From: Lysinibacillus fusiformis
GTDB lineage: Bacteria; Bacillota; Bacilli; Bacillales_A; Planococcaceae
Length of the DNA stretch: 64,000 nucleotides
Direction of reading: 5' to 3'
NCBI RefSeq assembly: GCF_007362955.1
Contig: NZ_CP041696.1
Span: 558,001 to 622,000 of the forward strand
The translations under genes and the position numbers were made by a program. The notes under the pieces were generated by a model, which saw only the letters and a list, made by a program, of their open reading frames with translations, did not search any database and was not told the origin of the DNA. This document shows positions 59,353 through 64,000 of the stretch, piece after piece (position 1 is the stretch's first letter; each line of letters starts with the position of its first letter).

Positions 59353-59541
59353 ATGAGGTTTGTAAAAGGGTTAATAGGTTTAATATTAATTACGGTTGGT
59401 CTTATGTTGATAGTCATAACAATTGACGATTCTTTACTAATCAAAAATATACTTTTAAAAGTTTTAGGGACGTTTTGTATTTTTATTGGGGCAGATATAT
59501 TACATAGGCAATTCCATCCTAACAAATACAATAGAATATAA
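59353..59541 (+). CDS. Small membrane protein, hypothetical
   Basis: 62 residues, MRFVKGLIGLILITVGLMLI start, two hydrophobic segments. GGGAGG upstream. No family. Confidence 0.55.
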   Translation: MRFVKGLIGLILITVGLMLIVITIDDSLLIKNILLKVLGTFCIFIGADILHRQFHPNKYNRI

Positions 59542-59616
59542 AATAAATCGAGGCACTCATTACACTTTAAAAAGTGACCCCTCCCCCCAGTGTTCTCTAA
59601 GCTTGTCATTACATTG

Positions 59617-59794
59617 AATTTGCACTCGATATAAATCAATTAATTGGTCATCTATTGATTCTGCTACTGAAATTTTTAGTGAGGAATGGATATCCGATGA
59701 CGAGTTTTTTGTCCCCGAATCTGAAATTTATGGGAATAATAAACCATCAATTAAAAAAAGTACTTCGAATAAGAAAAACATAGGGAGATTTTAG
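59617..59794 (+). pseudogene. C-terminal fragment of a lost gene
   Basis: CTRYKSINWSSIDSATEIFS EEWISDDEFFVPESE, an acidic protein-like frame with no start. Weak. Confidence 0.3.
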
Positions 59795-59816
59795 TCTTCC
59801 TATGTTTTCATTCTTA

Positions 59817-59966
59817 TTATTTATCTGTTTGTTCTTGCTTGTTTTTCAAATACTCCGCACGTATTTTTTCAAGTTGCTGCTTTTTATCAAATTTGGCAGG
59901 CTTGTGTTTTTCATGATACTTTGTCACAGCTACCTTACCTTTGGTATCCAATTGATATTTCCCCAC
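59817..59966 (-). CDS. Small basic helical protein
   Basis: 49 residues, GTG start, MGKYQLDTKGKVAVTKYHEK. AGGTG upstream. Hydrophilic and Lys-rich; no family. Confidence 0.55.
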   Translation of the reverse strand: MGKYQLDTKGKVAVTKYHEKHKPAKFDKKQQLEKIRAEYLKNKQEQTDK

Positions 59967-60155
59967 TTTGTTCACCTACTTTTCTTTCCTTAAAGAGAAT
60001 CTATTCAACAACTATAATATACCTTATTTTACTGAAGTAAACCTTATTAGTGTACTGCTAACCTTGCATATATCCGTAAAAACATTAAAAACTTAGTAAA
60101 ATAATTCATCGTAAAATGGTGATTTTATTCATATTAGGATATTAAACCACAATTA

Positions 60156-60561
60156 CTATAGAAGATAAATGAAAGTCAAAATGCATTGTTGCAATCTGTA
60201 AAACGCCATTTAGTTTTAGGCGGTGAATTTGTATTTGACACTAGAAACCCAATCTTAAGTGAACTTGCTCTTTTTGAAGAATATGAGGAAAAGTCCATTC
60301 ATCAAAGTGATGAAGAAATCAAGATTCTTCATCGAGAAGAATATAATCATTTAACACAAATATTAACATGCCACTCTAAACATATTTCAGATTCCGTCGA
60401 GTTTGAAGATACAATAAAACTTCGATTTACATACCCATTAGAACTTAAAAGACTTTTAGTGCTTTGAAATACTAAATATATATGGTTCATGGAAAAAAGA
60501 TGAATTTAAGGCTGACAGTATATCTATGGCTGTACATGTAAAAATTACAGAAGGGCTTTGA
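60156..60561 (+). pseudogene. Class I SAM methyltransferase fragment, frameshifted
   Basis: KINESQNALLQSVKRHLVLG then GEFVFDTRNP is the post-motif-I end of a SAM methyltransferase; it continues YPLELKRLLVL-stop, and the expected FEILNIYGSWKKDEFKADS follows in another frame to 60561. The N-terminal half with the SAM-binding motif is missing. Confidence 0.7.
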
Positions 60562-60628
60562 TATTTAGAAAAGGAGGATATAATATCCTATTCAATCCCC
60601 AAAACAGTAGCTATCATAAAACAACCTT

Positions 60629-60675
60629 TAGGCTTGTGCGTATGGATACACTTATTACACGCAAGCCCTTTTGTT
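60629..60675. terminator. Terminator-like hairpin
   Basis: GGCTTGTGCGT / ACACGCAAGCC hairpin with flanking T-run. Confidence 0.6.
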
Positions 60676-60798
60676 ATGCTCTTCTAATTGCTCCTGTAGC
60701 CTCACAGTTGGCTTTATAGCAACGGATTTAGTATTCCTCAGCTCCACTCACTAGCTCTTCAAACACTCCTAAGTGCTTGCTACGGTTGTTGTTGTAAC

Positions 60799-60930
60799 CT
60801 AACTCAAAGTTGCAGCAAACATGATAGCCATAAGTAACTCTCCCTCATTGTTAATCTCCATCTCAGTGTTAGGCAATAACAATAATCCACCTGTTCTATC
60901 AAGCACCTCTGTTCTACCTACTACCTTCAC
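60799..60930 (-). pseudogene. Unidentified gene remnant
   Basis: Minus frame VKVVGRTEVLDRTGGLLLLP then NTEMEINNEGELLMAIMFAA, continued in another frame to about 60730 as YHVCCNFELGYNNNRSKHLG. A broken gene, perhaps plasmid- or phage-related; unrecognised. Confidence 0.35.
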
Positions 60931-61316
60931 ATTGCTGATACTGAATATTTGTGAGCGTTATTTCGAATCACATCTTTTTTCGTCCCATGCTCAGCGCTGC
61001 TTGCTTTAAAATATCATTCTCCATCAGTAAACGTTGGTTTTCTTTGCGTAATCGAGCTAGTTCGTTATCTTCTTCAGAGCGATTATCTTTGGCAGCGAAT
61101 GAACCGGTTTCTTGATGGTTTTTAATCCAGCGGTCTAAAGCCGAAGGCGTTATATCGTATTCTCGGGCAATATCAGCACGAGATTTTCCATTTTCATAAA
61201 GCTTCACTAATTGCAATTTAAATTCAGATGTAAAAGTTCGACGTTGACGTGACATAGTAACACGCTCCTTTAAGTTGGTAGTCTAAGTGTACTAGCCCTT
61301 ATTTTTTCATGTCCAA
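60930..61316 (-). mobile_element. IS3-family fragment with programmed frameshift site
   Basis: From about 61316 (near GTCCAACTTAGTAT) to 60930. Contains OrfA and the start of OrfB (KKDVIRNNAHKYSVSAM). The slippery heptamer A AAA AAG lies at 60974-60980 in the correct phase for -1 frameshifting into OrfB. The element is cut inside OrfB. Confidence 0.75.
60968..61255 (-). CDS. IS3-family transposase OrfA
   Basis: 95 residues, MSRQRRTFTSEFKLQLVKLY then KSRADIAREYDITPSALDRW, helix-turn-helix and a leucine-zipper (NELARLRKENQRLLMENDIL). AAAGGAGCGTG upstream. Intact but its partner OrfB is truncated. Confidence 0.9.
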   Translation of the reverse strand: MSRQRRTFTSEFKLQLVKLYENGKSRADIAREYDITPSALDRWIKNHQETGSFAAKDNRSEEDNELARLRKENQRLLMENDILKQAALSMGRKKM

Positions 61317-61389
61317 CTTAGTATAGCCGATTCAGAAAATTGTGTTTACAAAAGTAGAAATCTAATAACAAGGACCGGAAAATCAATCT

Positions 61390-61432
61390 GAAAAGTCGCT
61401 TTCCTTACGTAAGGGAAAGCGACTTTTTGTAT
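61390..61432. terminator. Terminator hairpin
   Basis: AAAAGTCGCTTTCCTTACG / CGTAAGGGAAAGCGACTTTT, a long perfect stem with T-runs on both sides. Confidence 0.8.
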
Positions 61433-61678
61433 AGTCTTATTCATTTAAATGGCCCGTTTGTCGAACAAATAAATCCCTAAAAGATAATCATTAAAAAAGG
61501 TTAAATATTGAAACGTAGCATTCCGTTATGCCAGTGCAGTAGTAAACCCAAGCTGTTATGAATATTTTAGGTAAAGTTAAAAGGAACGACATTGATTATA
61601 TATATTAAGGCTTACGGCATTATTCTAATTGCCGTTTTCTACAAAGCATTCTTGTGTAGAAAATGTGTAGAATCTTTT

Positions 61679-61919
61679 CTTTTTCTATCCTTTTCTAACG
61701 TATTCACAAAAAAAGGAAAAACGCCTCAAACCCTTTATACTAAAGGATTTGAAGCGTTTTTCAGTTGGGTCAAACTTGTTCTATCTGAACCTTGATACGT
61801 CCCAGGAGGACATACCGTAATGCTGATATATCAATGGTTAACCTATATAGTGTTCACCATTTGTTTACTTTACTTTTTAGACCACCCATCACGGAGTGGT
61901 CTTCTTAAAGCCTATTCAA
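61679..61919. repeat. 235-bp direct repeat, copy B
   Basis: Same order of shared blocks as 54982-55213, with about 85 percent visible identity by eye. Includes palindrome copy 6 (61718-61762). Confidence 0.8.
61718..61762. repeat. 45-bp palindrome family, copy 6
   Basis: AAAACGCCTCAAACCC...GGATTTGAAGCGTTTTT; lies 190 bases downstream of the minus-strand gene at 61950. Confidence 0.7.
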
Positions 61920-61949
61920 CTAAAGCCCCGTTAGCTTAAGAATTGAGAA

Positions 61950-62243
61950 TCATATGTTGCTGCTGTTATATTTTTTAACGACGGTTACTAAAATTGCAAT
62001 AATAAAAACGATGACACTATTTATCATTAAAAAGTACCCTAGTTGCATGCCATAAAACACTGCAAAAGGATCGCGAATAACAAATACGGCTAATGCTCCA
62101 CCGATTGAACCAAATAAGACTGCTAGTAGAAGTATTGTGAAAGCAGAAAAATATAGATTTTTCTTTTTTCTATAAAATATAAATCCAATAATATTTGCAA
62201 TAACGATAAAAAAAACCATAAGTATTATGAAAAAACTATCCAT
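61950..62243 (-). CDS. Membrane protein, hypothetical
   Basis: 97 residues with three hydrophobic segments (FFIILMVFFIVIANIIGFIF, FTILLLAVLFGSIGGALAVF, FLMINSVIVFIIAILVTVV). GGAGGGTG precedes the ATG. No family recognised. Confidence 0.65.
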   Translation of the reverse strand: MDSFFIILMVFFIVIANIIGFIFYRKKKNLYFSAFTILLLAVLFGSIGGALAVFVIRDPFAVFYGMQLGYFLMINSVIVFIIAILVTVVKKYNSSNI

Positions 62244-62361
62244 TTAACTCACCCTCCATAAACATATTTTACCGTTCGGGCTAAAAACCTTGTTGAACTA
62301 TTCTGCGCGTTGGTTTAATAATACCTCAAATCAGATTCATTTGGATATTTCTTTCCATTTA

Positions 62362-62446
62362 CCACTCCAGCCAATTGTCTAACGATGGTTCACGATGCAC
62401 TATTTGTGGCAGGCCATCCCTTTCATTTAATCAATTATAAAAAGGC
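62362..62446 (-). pseudogene. Remnant of HTH-protein C-terminus
   Basis: Minus frame PFYN-stop-LNERDGLPQIVHREP resembles PFYNWLNERDSFPQI at the end of the gene at 63161, with a TGG-to-TGA stop. Direct evidence of a lost second copy. Confidence 0.55.
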
Positions 62447-62542
62447 ACAAGACTCCCTCAAATAAATTAAATTTCATCGAGTTAATAACCCTTCTCTCTT
62501 ACATTTTTATACATATCATTAAAGATGAAAGGAGGGAAAATA

Positions 62543-63144
62543 ATGTGCATAGACAAAAATAATTGTATTTGTTTATCTACACCTAGAAAATGCGATGCGT
62601 CTGGTCCATTTGTAGCTATCGATATAAAATGCATAAACACACCTGTTGGCAACAACGAAGGTTCAATAATTTCTTTTTCCTCTGGAATTTCAAATTCTGT
62701 AGTTATTATTGTAGGCACTTTAATGGGAGCTAGTCTCATAGGGTTTGGTACTGCCATAAATGGCGTGGCAATACGATAGACTTAACTGGAATTCCAAGCG
62801 AAGCCTTCTCAGTTCCACGCAATGGTAATATTACTGCTATTTCCGCAACATATGATTACTTTTTAGATCTTAACCGAGGAGGGTTTACTACTATAACAGC
62901 TCAAATCTATCGTGCTCCTGTAGAAAGTAACATCTTTACTGCTACAAATGCACGTGTTGATTTAGCTCCACCTGTCGCCGGAGTTCCAGCAGGAATAACT
63001 TTTGGTTCAGCAGAAATAGAGCCAGTACATGTCTCCGTTGGTGATCGTTTATTGATGGTATTTTTTATTTCATCTGTAATAAATCCTCCTGCATTAATCA
63101 CCACAGTTACCGGTAATGCCAGTGCGGGTATTAATATTGTATAA
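62543..63144 (+). pseudogene. BclB-type exosporium protein with frameshift
   Basis: ATG at 62543 after AAAGGAGGG. MCIDKNNCICLSTPRKCDAS then GPFVAIDIKCINTP, GASLIGFGTAINGVAI, then the frame breaks; in another frame DLTGIPSEAFSVPRNGNITA, ITAQIYRAP, VSVGDRLLMVFFISSV and TGNASAGINIV follow to the stop at 63144. These match the C-terminal domain of BclB-related exosporium glycoproteins. One missing base near 62780 explains the break; no collagen-like repeats occur. A tolerated or recent frameshift. Confidence 0.78.
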
Positions 63145-63160
63145 AAGAATTCCCTCTAAA

Positions 63161-64000
63161 CTAAGTGCATGATCGATACATGCACTTAGTTATTTGTGGA
63201 AAACTATCACGTTCGTTTAACCAATTATAAAACGGTACTGGACGTTCTTTGTGGGTCTTGTCCTCCACAGATGATGATTTACTAGACTTCATGCTTGAAC
63301 GCTCAACAGCCTTACTATAAGCCCCTACAAATACAGCTCTTAATGTACTAGCAACTGTCAGTACACCTTCTTTAATGTCCAAAGCAATTTTGAATAGGAC
63401 GTTCTTAGCTTTTATGAAGTCAGGTGCACTATGAACCTGAGCAGCTAATACAACCTTATGTAATTCATCTTTTAGGTTATCTGCTAAAGGTAAGCTATTC
63501 ATGAAATCAAACAGTATCACTTGATACTCATTCATGTATTCCTTACAAGCTTCTTTCTCAGCGTGAGCATCTATATATACTTGCTGTAAAGTGCTTGTTT
63601 TAAAAGAAGAAAGATTAAAAGATTTAGATGATTGGTTTTCAGATTGTGGAGGACAAACCGCGTCATTACTAGCTTCGTTAGCTGTCTCTCGTTGGGACAC
63701 GCTCGATGGGACATAAGGTAAAATACGATAAATACTAGCCCCTTTTATGCCGTTTAATTTCGTACCAGGTTTTATCGATGATACCCAATGACTCTAATTT
63801 CTTAATTGACCGATAAACTGTCTTTGTACTAATCTCTAATGCTGTAGCAATTGTGGCTGCCTTCAAATGACAAGCCCCCGGATGTTCCAGTGAATGACTA
63901 GCAAGCTTGAAAACGATGGCACGTTCACTCTCAGTTAAATTAAAGTAATGAACTGCTATGTGGTCCTCCAAACTCTTATCCATATCTGCTACTGATTCAA
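63161..64000 (-). pseudogene. HTH replication- or regulator-type protein, frameshifted
   Basis: Two frames: 63735-64000 gives a helix-turn-helix (LKAATIATALEISTKTVYRS IKKLESLGIIDK), 63161-63700 gives the linker and C-terminus (ILFDFMNSLPLADNLKDELH ... PVPFYNWLNERD). The second frame continues the first as GTKLNGIKGASIYRILPYVP if one base is shifted near 63755. The 5' end continues upstream of the window (ESVADMDKSLEDH is open). Possibly a plasmid-type initiator or Firmicute-specific regulator; unknown. Confidence 0.6.

Larger units (their letters stand above)
61317..61949. other. Intergenic region with terminator and 235-bp repeat
   Basis: No gene. Holds the hairpin at 61390 and repeat copy B at 61679. 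Confidence 0.5.

Noticed and set aside
62482..62757. 91-residue minus-strand frame opposite the exosporium gene
   Set aside because: Antisense shadow of a clearly coding plus strand.
42500..64000. CRISPR array or intact defence island in the accessory region
   Set aside because: Repeats are palindromes and IS ends without regular spacing; only a methyltransferase scrap was found.
1..64000. tRNA or rRNA genes
   Set aside because: No tRNA cloverleaf or rRNA-like sequence seen by eye; a scan with tRNAscan-SE and barrnap would settle it.

Overview
The window reads as chromosomal DNA of a low-GC, endospore-forming Bacillales, most like Lysinibacillus or a close Caryophanaceae/Planococcaceae relative. 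The support is the Bacillus-type order clpX-lonA-engB and hemAXCDBL next to valS, S-layer-homology (SLH) surface proteins, YjcZ-type small sporulation proteins, a BclB-type exosporium protein, a SpoVID-like protein and a quinol oxidase qoxABCD operon. The genus is inferred from gene content only.

Left part (1-31 kb), conserved core. On the minus strand: the 5' end of valS behind a T-box leader; a short SpoVID-like gene; a CoxG-like gene; the haem operon hemL-hemB-hemD-hemC-hemX-hemA (glutamyl-tRNA to uroporphyrinogen III); two SLH/secreted surface proteins and a third exported protein; a YjfB-like small protein; engB, lonA, clpX, tig and a YsoA-like TPR gene. The three surface genes and the YjfB-like gene sit between hemA and engB, which are neighbours in Bacillus subtilis; lonB is missing between lonA and clpX. 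On the plus strand follow two hypothetical genes (one DUF2785) and qoxABCD, with a candidate CcpA site upstream and a terminator carried by a dispersed repeat.

Middle part (31-42.5 kb), loose accessory genes: a universal stress protein, a PQQ-dependent sugar dehydrogenase-like lipoprotein, NUDIX, YugN-like, GNAT, nucleoid-associated (NdpA/YejK) and SET-domain proteins, two YjcZ-family genes, a cold-shock gene with a hairpin in its long leader, and an NAD(P)-binding protein. A MITE-like element and a NUDIX pseudogene lie here.

Right part (42.5-64 kb), a gene graveyard. It holds an IS21 element (istB twice frameshifted), an internally deleted IS3-family element that cuts an XRE regulator, an IS110 element (frameshifted) and an IS110 scrap, IS66 and IS3 fragments, and remnants of a C5 DNA methyltransferase, a MerR regulator, a SAM methyltransferase, a GNAT enzyme, two exosporium genes and an HTH protein. 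Intact small secreted or membrane genes are scattered among them. A family of about 45-bp palindromes (six copies) and a roughly 235-bp direct repeat (54.98 and 61.68 kb) recur here. I found no intact defence system, CRISPR array, tRNA or rRNA. The most interesting features are the repeat families, the structured leader at 14.4 kb, the repeated association of HTH-protein ends with exosporium-gene starts, and the surface-gene insertion inside the haem/protease neighbourhood.
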